Part shown: positions 37,043-46,122 of the stretch, one piece after another
Layout: each line of letters starts with the position of its first letter
How positions within the stretch are numbered: position 1 is the first letter of the stretch
Assembly (NCBI RefSeq): GCF_000518865.1
Contig: NZ_JAEK01000009.1
Span: forward strand, 62,001 to 126,000
Origin: Bacillus sp. J37
Lineage (GTDB): Bacteria > Bacillota > Bacilli > Bacillales > Bacillaceae
Length of the DNA stretch: 64,000 bases
Direction: 5' to 3'
The notes under the pieces: generated by a model
Databases searched by the model: none
What the model was told of the DNA's origin: nothing
The model's input: the letters and a program-made list of their open reading frames with translations, nothing else
Position numbers and translations under genes: made by a program

Positions 37043-40000
37043 TTACCTTTCTACTCTTCTTCTTTGAACAAAAACATAAGCACTTCCAATTAATATCATA
37101 ATTACTCCAACTATTAACCAGTTGTAATGAGTAGATGCAGTTAATGGTAAATAGTTCCCTTCTTTTGAAGAAGAAACTGGTTTGTTGCCTTTATTGCTGT
37201 CATTCGGTTTATCGCTAGGATTGTTACCGGACTTTACATCAGGTTTATCCTCTGGTTTATTACCAGGATTTTCTGAATTTCCATTTCCAGTATCTCCTCC
37301 CGGTTCTCCTTCCTGATTATCTCCCGGTTTATCTCCTGGATTTGCTCCTGGTTTTTCGGTAACATACGTTAATACTGCTGTTCCGCCGTTGTCTTTCGAG
37401 GGAAGTATAACCGTTACTTCTTGCTTCTCGTTTACAACGTATTCTTTGTTGTTATATAGGTCTGTCAGTATTGTATTAGCAGAGTAATTAACCCGAAAGG
37501 TTGCTTGTTTTTCTTCGGTTGTTGTATTTAAACCTACCAAAATATTTTTATCATGATATTGTCGCTTAAAAACAATGTATTTCTCAGCATCTCCCCCTGC
37601 TATTTTTTCCCTAGTTCCTTTTGAAAAAACCTTTGAGTAATCTTCTCTGATATTTAAGAGAGTGGAGTAGTGTTTGTGAAGAGCCATAGCTTCCGGATCC
37701 TCATTTTCATAAAGTTCCCAAGGCATATCGTCACGATTTTGACCAAATGCCAACACATTTCCATCAGCATCCTTTTCCCAATCAGACTTACCAGATCTGC
37801 CTAATTCTTCCCCATAGTAAATAACCGGCTGACCTTTTGATGTGATTTGTAGAGCAGCTGCAACTTTTAATTTTCCAACATCCCCTTGTACATATTCTGT
37901 CAAGAAGCCATTTTGATCATGACTGCTTAAGAATTGGCCAAGTGTTGCTGAATTTGTTAGTTTATTGTTTCGATCTTGTAAATAAGATTCCACACTATCA
38001 ATATTTCCGTCTACAAATGATTTTGCTTTTTCTTTAAAGTCAAAATCTAACAGAGAATCCATTTGACCTGTACCTAAGTAACCTCCGTCATTGGTTATAC
38101 TTGCCCCCCAATATTCTCCAATCATTTTAAAAGACGGATCAATGGCAGTCAGCTCATTTTTTAGTGTTTGCCATGTTGCATCTTCAACATGTTTTACTGT
38201 ATCAATACGAAAATAGTCAATTGTATCTCCACGATCTGTTCTTGCCTTTTCAAGCCAATCTGTTTGCCAATCAATGATTTTTTGTCGTACAGCTGGATCT
38301 TCTGTTTTGAAGTCTGGAAGATTATCAAGTTCTCCCCTTACCGTAGGGTCCTCATCCACAGTTCTTAACATTCCATTAAACGTTGCTAATTCGTCCTCTG
38401 TAGGAAGATTTTCTGCATCAGCTTTCCATGTATCCCAAATGTCTCCATCCATTCCATATCCAGCATGATTTACAACTACATCAAGCATGATTTTAATTCC
38501 ACGATCATGAGCTTTTTCAATAAGCTCTTGGAATGTTTCCATATCCCCTAAATGTTCATCTAAAGTAGTAAAATTCTTAGCCCAGTAACCATGATAACCA
38601 TACTGCTTTGGTTCAAGACCTGCAGCGGTTTTGAAATCTAAACCTTTATTGAATTCAATATTATCGACAATTGGCGAAATCCAAATTGTATTGATTCCTA
38701 AGTCATCGATATAATCTAATTCATCAATAATCCCTTGGAAATCACCACCATGATATGCTTCTGAATGAGTTGGATCATATTCTTCCTTACCATTATTAGA
38801 TGGATCACCATCTTTAAAACGGTCTGTTAGCATAAAGTAAATACGTGCTTCATCCCAATTAAAGCTCATTTTTCCACCAACAGATTGCTCTGGTTTAACG
38901 GTTACTTTTACTGATTGCTTATGCGTGTTACCAAATTCATCGATGACGATGATTTTAATCTCTTTTTTACCAGCTGTAACGGATTGATTAGCAGCTATTG
39001 AAACAGCGCCCACATTTGGATCAATTTCAACCTTTTCCTTGCCACCAAGTGCTCTTAAGTCGGCATATAGTTCTTTAATGTTTACCTTATCTCCAGATGT
39101 TACATCTACTTGTAAAACCGCATTTTCATCAAAAGAGATTTCAGAGGGAGAAACGTTTGTCTTAATTGTAAGATTTGGACGTGTGTACGTAATCGTTGAC
39201 TTGCCATTCTTTATATTTTTTGGATCAATTACTTCGACTGTTTCACCGTCTTTTGTAACTAGAAACGTATACTCATGAGTTCCTTCCTCTAGGCCTTCAA
39301 GTTTATATGAAAAATACTCATTTTCCTTATTGTATTCTAATGGATATTCTTTACCATCGATTTTCACTTTTACTTCTTCGATTGAATGCATTTCATCACT
39401 TTGAAATAACTCTTCATCTCGATAATAGAACGTAACATTCCCATCCTCTAAAACAGGTCCATTGACAGATGGTACAACTGTTTGTCCTGAGACACCAGTG
39501 ACAACGGTCACTTTTGTAATAATATCATCCCGGTTAATTTGAACATTGTGATCATCACTGTCAGGAGAAATTTTTGCTGTATTCCAATCAGTACCTTTAC
39601 GTATTAAGAACCCCATTGATTCTGTTTCAGGAGCAATTTCAACGTTTGCTACTGCTGTATCACCATCAATTGTTTCAAAATCGATTTGATCGTTTTTCAC
39701 ACCAGTGTTCCATACCCATAGGTTCCAAGCTCCAAAATCACCTGTAAAATCTCCGTCTGGACGGACATATTTAATGCGGACATAACGCTTTACATTTTTC
39801 TTTACAGCCATGTCTAATGTTGCTTCTGCATCACCAGAGGTAGCTGTGATCACAACGTTTCCCGGTTTGGCTCCAGTAACCTTTCCTGTGTTATCAATTG
39901 TAGCAATCGCTTTATCTGATGATGACCATGATATTTTGGCCTGATGCATATCTTGATTAAATTGATCTTTTACATGAGCAGAAAGCTGAGTTGAATATGT

Positions 40001-43000
40001 CTCAAATACAGAGTCATTACCTAAGATAGTGATTGTATCAGCAACTAATTTTTCTACCGTTACTTCAATTGCAGCTTCAATGTCACCCGCTTTTACCTTT
40101 AAGATAGCAACACCTTCTGCTACTCCAACCACTCTTCCATTGTCTACAGTTGCTACTTCATTGTCAGAAGTTGACCACATAAGCTCTTCGCCAAGCATGA
40201 CACGACCGTTTTGATCTTTTACATATGCTGTTACACCCTTCGTGTCACCAGGGTTAATGGCAAATGTATCAGGATTTACTTCAATACTGGTTGGTTTAGG
40301 AATATATTCTGCTTCAGATTGATCATACAGTACCATCATTGAAAGACCTTCAACAGATACCTTGTCTGATTTTACTGTACGTATTGTCTCTGTTCCTGCT
40401 GAAGTATGGTCAACGACAACATTCCAGTTTCCGTTTACTGGTAGAGCTACTTCTTTTGTTGTTTTATTTGCATTATAAATCACAACAATATTTTTCCACG
40501 TATCATTGTTCGCATTATCCTTTAATTGGTATGCAACAATGTTTTCATCCTGCTTGAGAACTTGAAGGTGTTTTTCAATTTTTTCTTTCGAATCCATTTT
40601 AAAAGCAGTGTGTTTTTTTCGTAGTTCCACTAAGCCTTTGTAGTAGTTAAAGACAGATTGATATTCGTTCTTTAATTCCCAACGAATTTGGTTAATTGTA
40701 TCAGGACTCTTATAGCTATTGTGTACACCATATTTACTTCTTAACATTTCTTCTCCGGCATGAAGGAATGGAATACCTTGTGAAGTTAAGACGATGCCGT
40801 TAGCTAATAGACTGCGTTTTACCCATTCATTATTCAATGCATTTTCTTCTGTGATCACAGCATGAGGGTCATATTGCTCTGACTCGCGATCGCCATCTGT
40901 ACCTGCTACTCTCATTAACTTGTCCCAAAGATTTAAATTATCATGTGCTGTAACATACGTAATACTTTCTTGAGGTTTATTTGTAAATTGATCGATTGCC
41001 CCTTTTAAGCCGGCGACTATTTCTCCCTCTTTACCGGCAGCACCCGTTGCAAAACCAGTCCCAGCTCCATCGCTGTCCCCTTTAATGGCACCACGGATAT
41101 TATCGTTAAAAACAGCATAGCCTTGATCTTTTTGTGACCCTTTTACATGTTGCATTGAATTTGGCAGGCTTGTGGTACCACCAGTCCAAGGTTCCCCATA
41201 AATCAACATATTCGGATCTACATTGTTCTTCAATTCTTTTGTTAATTCCTGCATTGTTTTTTGATCAATTAAGCCCATTAGATCAAAACGGAAGCCATCA
41301 ATACCAAATTCTGTAGCCCAATAATGAACAGAATCTTTAATATATTTACGAACCATCGGTCGTTCTGAAGCTACTTCATTTCCTGTCCCTGAGCCATTTG
41401 TCATTTTTCCTGTATCATCAGTACGGTAGTAATAACCTGGAACAATCAAATCAAATGGGGAACTGCCTTCCAATTGTGTTGATTCGTTCATATATGTGTG
41501 ATTATACACAACGTCTGCAATGACACGAATTCCTTGATCATGTAAAGATTGCACCATTTGCTTGTATTCTATTATTCTACTAGTTGGATCAGCAGGGTCA
41601 GTAGAATAAGATCCTTCCGGTACATTAAAATGTATTGGATCATAGCCCCAGTTAAACTTTGCAGCTGTGGAGTCAGGGTCATTAACCGTTAATTCATTTA
41701 CAGAACCGAAGTCATAGGTTGGTAATAAGTGCACATAGTTGACACCTAATTCTTTTAAAGAATCAATGCCTGTTTTCACACCATTTGGTCCTGTTGTTCC
41801 CGTTTCAGTAAAGGCTAAATATTTTCCTTTATTGTCCATTCCTGATTGCTCATCAATAGAGAAATCTCTTACATGGAGTTCATAGATGATTGCATCTGCC
41901 GGTGATACAACTGCTGGTTTATCCGCAGGATCAAATCCACTTGGATCAGTGCTATTTAAATCCACAACAGCTGCTCTTTGGCCGTTTGCTGACGTTGCAC
42001 GCGCATATGGATCAACAGCATAATGAGATTTTCCATCAGCGAATTCAAGTTTGTACATATAATATTTATTTTTTAAGTCTTCTTTTATCGTGATAGACCA
42101 TACACCATTATTTGCTCTTTCCATGTCTATTTCATTACCACCTGAGTGGTCCTTAACAAAAGCACCTTCATATGTACCTTCTTCATCATAGATTGCTAGA
42201 TTTACCTTCGTTGCAGTCGGTGCCCATAATTTGAAAGTTGTTTGGCTAGAAGAGTAGGTATACCCTAAATCATCTCCATCATAATAGAAACGATCATCAT
42301 TCAGGACATTACGCATCGTTACTATTTGACCTTCTGATTGCCCCAATGAAACTTCATACTCGTTCCGGACATCAATACTTTTGCCATCAGCAATCGTAAT
42401 TTTCGCTTTTTTATCACCTAATATAGTTGTTGTCGTATCAATGACCTCATTAGTTTCCTTGTCCGTTAACACAAATTCTTGTTTTCCAAATTCTTTATTT
42501 GTTGTAACCAAAATTTCATTTAATGACTCCATTAATGCAGATTGAACCTTAACGGACTCCGTTGATTCAATTGTGAAAGCTGAATTTCCATCTATTATGT
42601 TTGGATTCGACGGATCTGTACTGTTTTCATCCCAACTGCGTTTGTTAAAAATAAACTTATACTGATACTCACCTGGTTCAAGGTCTGAAAGTGTAGTTGA
42701 AAAAATACTATCTTTCTCTGTCAATTCGACAGCTGTTGTTAAATCCCAGTTATTAAAGCTGCCAATTACATAAATTGCGGTTTCCCCTTTACTTTCGTAA
42801 TTGAAAGTAACCGTGCCATCCTCATTTATAACCGGGCTTTTAATAGCAGGTGATCCATTCGGCTCACCTATTGTAAATACAGAATTCCCATTTGCTTGAT
42901 TAGAATTAGAAGGATCCCTTATCCATGCTTCATCTACAATAAACTTATACTCATAAGTTCCTTCTGTAAGCTCTTTCGTTAGAGTCCATATTCCATCTGA

Positions 43001-43231
43001 TTCTTCTGTCATATCAATAGCTCCATTTTGCCAATCTGTAAAGCTGCCTGCAACCTTAACAGATGTTGCTTGCCCCTCATATAAAAATGTAACAGTTCCA
43101 TCATCATTGATTAGTGGACTCGTCACTTCTTCCGCGCTAACGCTTTCATCCGGAAGAAATGCCGAAAATAGTTGTAAAACGAAAGAAAATACAACTAACA
43201 AAGATAACACTCTCAAATATGACCTCTTCAA
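37043..43231 (-). CDS. Secreted, sortase-anchored pullulanase/alpha-amylase with two catalytic modules
   Basis: A 2062-residue extracellular enzyme starting at TTG after GGAGG. In order: signal peptide (1-34); two starch-binding E-set modules (about 38-110 and 118-215); a pullulanase N-terminal/CBM48 region (about 225-425); a type I pullulanase GH13 domain (about 440-985) with NWGYDPIHFNVPEGSYS, DVVYNHTY, nucleophile D650 in GFRFDLMG, acid E680 in GEPW and TAHDN; two Ig-like Big_2 repeats (about 1010-1180); a PUD/CBM41 module (about 1182-1285); further E-set modules; a GH13 alpha-amylase domain (about 1490-1940) with DVVVNHAG, D1677 in YFRIDTVKH, E1706 in GEYW and SSHDQNG; a Gly/Pro/Asn/Lys linker; and LPLTA (2028-2032), a membrane helix and RRRVER. 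Both active sites look intact. Two cre sites upstream predict CcpA repression. Confidence 0.92.
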   Translation of the reverse strand: MKRSYLRVLSLLVVFSFVLQLFSAFLPDESVSAEEVTSPLINDDGTVTFLYEGQATSVKVAGSFTDWQNGAIDMTEESDGIWTLTKELTEGTYEYKFIVDEAWIRDPSNSNQANGNSVFTIGEPNGSPAIKSPVINEDGTVTFNYESKGETAIYVIGSFNNWDLTTAVELTEKDSIFSTTLSDLEPGEYQYKFIFNKRSWDENSTDPSNPNIIDGNSAFTIESTESVKVQSALMESLNEILVTTNKEFGKQEFVLTDKETNEVIDTTTTILGDKKAKITIADGKSIDVRNEYEVSLGQSEGQIVTMRNVLNDDRFYYDGDDLGYTYSSSQTTFKLWAPTATKVNLAIYDEEGTYEGAFVKDHSGGNEIDMERANNGVWSITIKEDLKNKYYMYKLEFADGKSHYAVDPYARATSANGQRAAVVDLNSTDPSGFDPADKPAVVSPADAIIYELHVRDFSIDEQSGMDNKGKYLAFTETGTTGPNGVKTGIDSLKELGVNYVHLLPTYDFGSVNELTVNDPDSTAAKFNWGYDPIHFNVPEGSYSTDPADPTSRIIEYKQMVQSLHDQGIRVIADVVYNHTYMNESTQLEGSSPFDLIVPGYYYRTDDTGKMTNGSGTGNEVASERPMVRKYIKDSVHYWATEFGIDGFRFDLMGLIDQKTMQELTKELKNNVDPNMLIYGEPWTGGTTSLPNSMQHVKGSQKDQGYAVFNDNIRGAIKGDSDGAGTGFATGAAGKEGEIVAGLKGAIDQFTNKPQESITYVTAHDNLNLWDKLMRVAGTDGDRESEQYDPHAVITEENALNNEWVKRSLLANGIVLTSQGIPFLHAGEEMLRSKYGVHNSYKSPDTINQIRWELKNEYQSVFNYYKGLVELRKKHTAFKMDSKEKIEKHLQVLKQDENIVAYQLKDNANNDTWKNIVVIYNANKTTKEVALPVNGNWNVVVDHTSAGTETIRTVKSDKVSVEGLSMMVLYDQSEAEYIPKPTSIEVNPDTFAINPGDTKGVTAYVKDQNGRVMLGEELMWSTSDNEVATVDNGRVVGVAEGVAILKVKAGDIEAAIEVTVEKLVADTITILGNDSVFETYSTQLSAHVKDQFNQDMHQAKISWSSSDKAIATIDNTGKVTGAKPGNVVITATSGDAEATLDMAVKKNVKRYVRIKYVRPDGDFTGDFGAWNLWVWNTGVKNDQIDFETIDGDTAVANVEIAPETESMGFLIRKGTDWNTAKISPDSDDHNVQINRDDIITKVTVVTGVSGQTVVPSVNGPVLEDGNVTFYYRDEELFQSDEMHSIEEVKVKIDGKEYPLEYNKENEYFSYKLEGLEEGTHEYTFLVTKDGETVEVIDPKNIKNGKSTITYTRPNLTIKTNVSPSEISFDENAVLQVDVTSGDKVNIKELYADLRALGGKEKVEIDPNVGAVSIAANQSVTAGKKEIKIIVIDEFGNTHKQSVKVTVKPEQSVGGKMSFNWDEARIYFMLTDRFKDGDPSNNGKEEYDPTHSEAYHGGDFQGIIDELDYIDDLGINTIWISPIVDNIEFNKGLDFKTAAGLEPKQYGYHGYWAKNFTTLDEHLGDMETFQELIEKAHDRGIKIMLDVVVNHAGYGMDGDIWDTWKADAENLPTEDELATFNGMLRTVDEDPTVRGELDNLPDFKTEDPAVRQKIIDWQTDWLEKARTDRGDTIDYFRIDTVKHVEDATWQTLKNELTAIDPSFKMIGEYWGASITNDGGYLGTGQMDSLLDFDFKEKAKSFVDGNIDSVESYLQDRNNKLTNSATLGQFLSSHDQNGFLTEYVQGDVGKLKVAAALQITSKGQPVIYYGEELGRSGKSDWEKDADGNVLAFGQNRDDMPWELYENEDPEAMALHKHYSTLLNIREDYSKVFSKGTREKIAGGDAEKYIVFKRQYHDKNILVGLNTTTEEKQATFRVNYSANTILTDLYNNKEYVVNEKQEVTVILPSKDNGGTAVLTYVTEKPGANPGDKPGDNQEGEPGGDTGNGNSENPGNKPEDKPDVKSGNNPSDKPNDSNKGNKPVSSSKEGNYLPLTASTHYNWLIVGVIMILIGSAYVFVQRRRVER

Positions 43232-43267
43232 ATTCCTTTACCTCCCCTTTAAATCTATCATTTTTTG

Positions 43268-43282
43268 AGAAAACGATTGCAC
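43268..43282 (-). promoter_or_regulatory. cre site (CcpA) proximal to the pullulanase gene
   Basis: On the minus strand GTGCAATCGTTTTCT matches the cre consensus WTGNAANCGNWNNCW at every position except the first. It lies about 37 bases before the start codon. Confidence 0.6.
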
Positions 43283-43326
43283 AATTAAAAAAAGAAAATA
43301 AAAACGTATCCTCTCTAGACCTTTAT

Positions 43327-43341
43327 ATGCAAACGCTTTCT
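43327..43341 (-). promoter_or_regulatory. cre site (CcpA) distal to the pullulanase gene
   Basis: ATGCAAACGCTTTCT (plus strand) is a full match to cre consensus WTGNAANCGNWNNCW. It lies about 100 bases upstream of the pullulanase start and 59 bases from the proximal site. A TTGCAT within it could act as a -35 box. Confidence 0.75.
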
Positions 43342-43445
43342 ATACCATTCAGGATATCACCTTCAAAATATTGTTGCAATATGTAATATGAATCAATCAT
43401 TATTAATTCTCCTAAATAGAGCAATCAAATCGTGTTGATTGCTCG

Positions 43446-43964
43446 TCATTGAGTTATAATCCATTGAGCTGCCATTAATAATGAAGGAAATTGTGCATCA
43501 GCTAATCCTTCATTATCACCAATTAGAATCGTTTTGGTGCCCGCCTGTTTGCCAGCCCATATATCAACATCCCGATCTCCTACCATATAACTATCCTTTA
43601 AACTTACCTCATGTTTTTCCGCTAATGTATAAAGCATTTCTGGCTCTGGCTTTCGACATGCACAACCAGAGTTAGGTTTGTGTGGACAATAGATGATATC
43701 ATTAATTCTTCCACCATTTTTTGCTATATCGTGCTTCATTTTTTCATGAACCTTCCTTAGCATACCTTCCTTCATATACCCTAAACCAACACCACCTTGA
43801 TTTGTCACCACAAAGACAAGATAATCTGCGTTGTTTAAGAGTTTTATTCCTTCAGCAACTCCTTCTAATAAATGCATTTGCTCCGGCTTGTTAACGAATT
43901 TCACACGGTTACTTAATACCTCATTAATGACACCGTCTCGATCAAGGAACACAGCTTTTTTCAC
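43446..43964 (-). CDS. HAD-IIIA family phosphatase, GmhB-like
   Basis: A 172-residue phosphatase. Motif I is FLDRDGVINE, motif II VVTNQGGVGLGYM, the zinc-binding loop CPHKPNSGCACRKPEPEM (four cysteine/histidine ligands as in GmhB), and motif IV MVGDRDVDIWAGKQAG. GmhB removes the C7 phosphate of heptose bisphosphates; in Gram-positives the role is in S-layer or surface glycan heptose synthesis, or another sugar phosphate. GTG 43964 is preferred because AAAGGAG sits upstream, inside a longer in-frame version. It is divergent from ligD. Confidence 0.8.
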   Translation of the reverse strand: MKKAVFLDRDGVINEVLSNRVKFVNKPEQMHLLEGVAEGIKLLNNADYLVFVVTNQGGVGLGYMKEGMLRKVHEKMKHDIAKNGGRINDIIYCPHKPNSGCACRKPEPEMLYTLAEKHEVSLKDSYMVGDRDVDIWAGKQAGTKTILIGDNEGLADAQFPSLLMAAQWIITQ

Positions 43965-44051
43965 AATTTGGATTCTCCTTTCATGAATCGTCACGAATTT
44001 GATCATATTAAAGATAAAGAAAATAGTATAAATATTGAAGGATGATGCTCT

Positions 44052-45884
44052 TTGAAACCAATGCTCCCAACATTACATACTGATCTTCCTATAGGTTCTG
44101 ATTGGATATATGAAACCAAGTATGATGGATTTCGTTCTATCTTATATGTAACAGATTCAACAATTGAATTAATGAGCCGGAATGAAAAATCATTAAACAA
44201 GCAATTTCCCGAAATTATTTCAGAACTTGTGAGAATGAAAGACATTTTAAAGCCACATTTGCCTCTTATTTTGGATGGTGAAATCGTCTGCCTTATCTCA
44301 ACACATTTCTCGGATTTCGAACAACTTCAAATTAGAGGGAGATTAAAAAATCAAGACAAAATTTTAAATGAAGCACAAAAACATCCGTGCCGCTTTCTTG
44401 CATTTGACATTTTGGAAATAAGCGGAGAAATTCTTTGCACAAAGTCACTTAATGAACGAAAACAACTGCTCCATGTATTATTTAAAACGTTAGAAATTGG
44501 ATATGTAAATCCCGTTTCATCCAATCTTTTACAGTATGTTCCTTATACAACGAACTATTCCAAGTTATGGGAAGAAATGCGCCTTGAAAATGGAGAAGGA
44601 GTTATTGCCAAGCAATTAAAAAGCAAATGGGAAGCAGGGATGCGTACACAACAATGGTTAAAAATTAAAAATTATAAATATGCAAACTTTTTTATTACGG
44701 GTTATGACAAAGAAAATGGATATTTTCATGTTGGAGTTTTTCAAAACGAACAAATTGTTCCATTAGGGGTGTTCTCACATGGAATATCAAGTTCCGAGCG
44801 TGAAGCACTTCTTACAATAGTACGTGAAAATAAAACAGCTGAAACAACCTCCTTTATTGAGATAGAACCAGCTATTGTTGTAGAAATTCAGTTTTTATCT
44901 CTGTATAAAAGTCAATTACGTGAACCTTCTTTTTCATCATTTCGATTTGATATCCATATCGATGATTGCACATGGGATCAATTATTGATTAAAACAGCAC
45001 CTATTCGTGACGAGATTTCCATTACACATCCCGATAAACCGTTGTGGGAAACGGTTGATGTTAAGAAAGAGAAATTTTTAAGTTATCTTTATCAAATCTC
45101 ACCATTCATGCTACCTTTTTTACGAAAACGACTACTTACAGTTATTCGTTTTCCACATGGAATGTTTGGTGAAGCATTTTATCAAAAAAACTGTCCTGAT
45201 TATGCTCCTTCCTTTATAAAAACAAGTAAACATGAAGGAATCGAGTATATTATTTGTGAAGATCTTTCAACATTGATGTGGTTAGGAAATCAACTAGCAT
45301 TTGAGTTCCATGTACCATTCCAGACCATTGATACAGCACACCCTACCGAAATTGTTTTTGACTTGGACCCTCCTTCCAGAGAATATTTCTCTTTAGCGAT
45401 AAAAGCTGCATTAGAAATAAAAAAAATTTTTGATCAATTTCAACTTAAGACATTTCCTAAATTGTCAGGAAATAAAGGGTTGCAAATTCATATACCACTT
45501 ACCAAAAATTCATTTACTTATGAGGAAACTCGTGTTTTCACAGAATTTATCGCTCAGTTTCTTGTTACAAGTTTTCCTGACGATTTTACGATTGAACGGA
45601 TGAAAAAAAATCGTGGTAACCGACTTTATTTAGACTATATTCAACATGCTGAAGGCAAAACCATTATCGCCCCCTACTCTCTCCGAGGGAAAAAAGAAGG
45701 AGCATTTATCGCATCTCCCCTTTTTTGGGATGAAATAAATGAACATTTGTCAGTAGAACAATTTACAATTGATGAGGTGCTTCGCCGCTCAAAAACAATT
45801 GGTTGTCCTTTTCAAGATTATTTTGAATCTCCTCAGGATAAAGCGCTAAGGACAATAATTGACCAAATCAACAATGTGCAATAA
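44052..45884 (+). CDS. ligD: Two-domain end-joining DNA ligase/polymerase LigD
   Basis: A 610-residue protein (YkoU-like). The N-terminal ATP-dependent ligase domain has the adenylated lysine K23 in ETKYDGFR, then LILDGEIV and EGVIAKQL, with an OB-fold to about 310. The C-terminal archaeo-eukaryotic primase-type polymerase domain (about 325-605) has FDLDPPS with the metal-binding Asp pair and SGNKGLQIHIPL. The 3'-phosphoesterase module of mycobacterial LigD is absent, as usual in Bacillus. The start is TTG after AAGGAT. With Ku it repairs double-strand breaks, important in spores. Confidence 0.94.
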   Translation: MKPMLPTLHTDLPIGSDWIYETKYDGFRSILYVTDSTIELMSRNEKSLNKQFPEIISELVRMKDILKPHLPLILDGEIVCLISTHFSDFEQLQIRGRLKNQDKILNEAQKHPCRFLAFDILEISGEILCTKSLNERKQLLHVLFKTLEIGYVNPVSSNLLQYVPYTTNYSKLWEEMRLENGEGVIAKQLKSKWEAGMRTQQWLKIKNYKYANFFITGYDKENGYFHVGVFQNEQIVPLGVFSHGISSSEREALLTIVRENKTAETTSFIEIEPAIVVEIQFLSLYKSQLREPSFSSFRFDIHIDDCTWDQLLIKTAPIRDEISITHPDKPLWETVDVKKEKFLSYLYQISPFMLPFLRKRLLTVIRFPHGMFGEAFYQKNCPDYAPSFIKTSKHEGIEYIICEDLSTLMWLGNQLAFEFHVPFQTIDTAHPTEIVFDLDPPSREYFSLAIKAALEIKKIFDQFQLKTFPKLSGNKGLQIHIPLTKNSFTYEETRVFTEFIAQFLVTSFPDDFTIERMKKNRGNRLYLDYIQHAEGKTIIAPYSLRGKKEGAFIASPLFWDEINEHLSVEQFTIDEVLRRSKTIGCPFQDYFESPQDKALRTIIDQINNVQ

Positions 45885-45912
45885 GAAAGCTTTATTATTC
45901 TTTGATTGAACA

Positions 45913-46053
45913 TTAAGGACGTTTCTTTCCTGGATTGCTTTCATTTGATTTATGATGAGTGACCATTTGATTCGGTTTCGTTTCCATTCCTCCTTTCATC
46001 TGCTCTATGAGAGACATTCGGACTTGGTTTCTTTTCTTTTTGTCTTTCAACAT
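45913..46053 (-). CDS. Possible small basic protein, unknown
   Basis: A 46-residue frame starting MLKDKKKRNQVRMSLIEQMK and ending NPGKKRP, hydrophilic and strongly basic. It begins about 20 bases after the RND-gene terminator on the same strand. No Shine-Dalgarno is visible before the ATG at 46053, so either translation starts at an internal ATG or the frame is not used. No family recognised. Confidence 0.28.
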   Translation of the reverse strand: MLKDKKKRNQVRMSLIEQMKGGMETKPNQMVTHHKSNESNPGKKRP

Positions 46054-46072
46054 TTTACAAACTAAGATAAAA

Positions 46073-46122
46073 AAGTAAAGCAAAGTAGACAGTCTACATT
46101 GACTACCCACTTTGCTTTACTT
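46073..46122 (-). terminator. Intrinsic terminator after the RND pump gene
   Basis: A 14-bp perfect stem AAGTAAAGCAAAGT/ACTTTGCTTTACTT has a long loop and a T run on the minus strand. It contains the stop codon of the RND gene. Confidence 0.8.

Noticed and set aside
38168-42093. Several plus-strand frames of 60-79 codons inside the pullulanase gene
   Set aside because: They are antisense shadows of a long, clearly coding gene and lack ribosome-binding sites.
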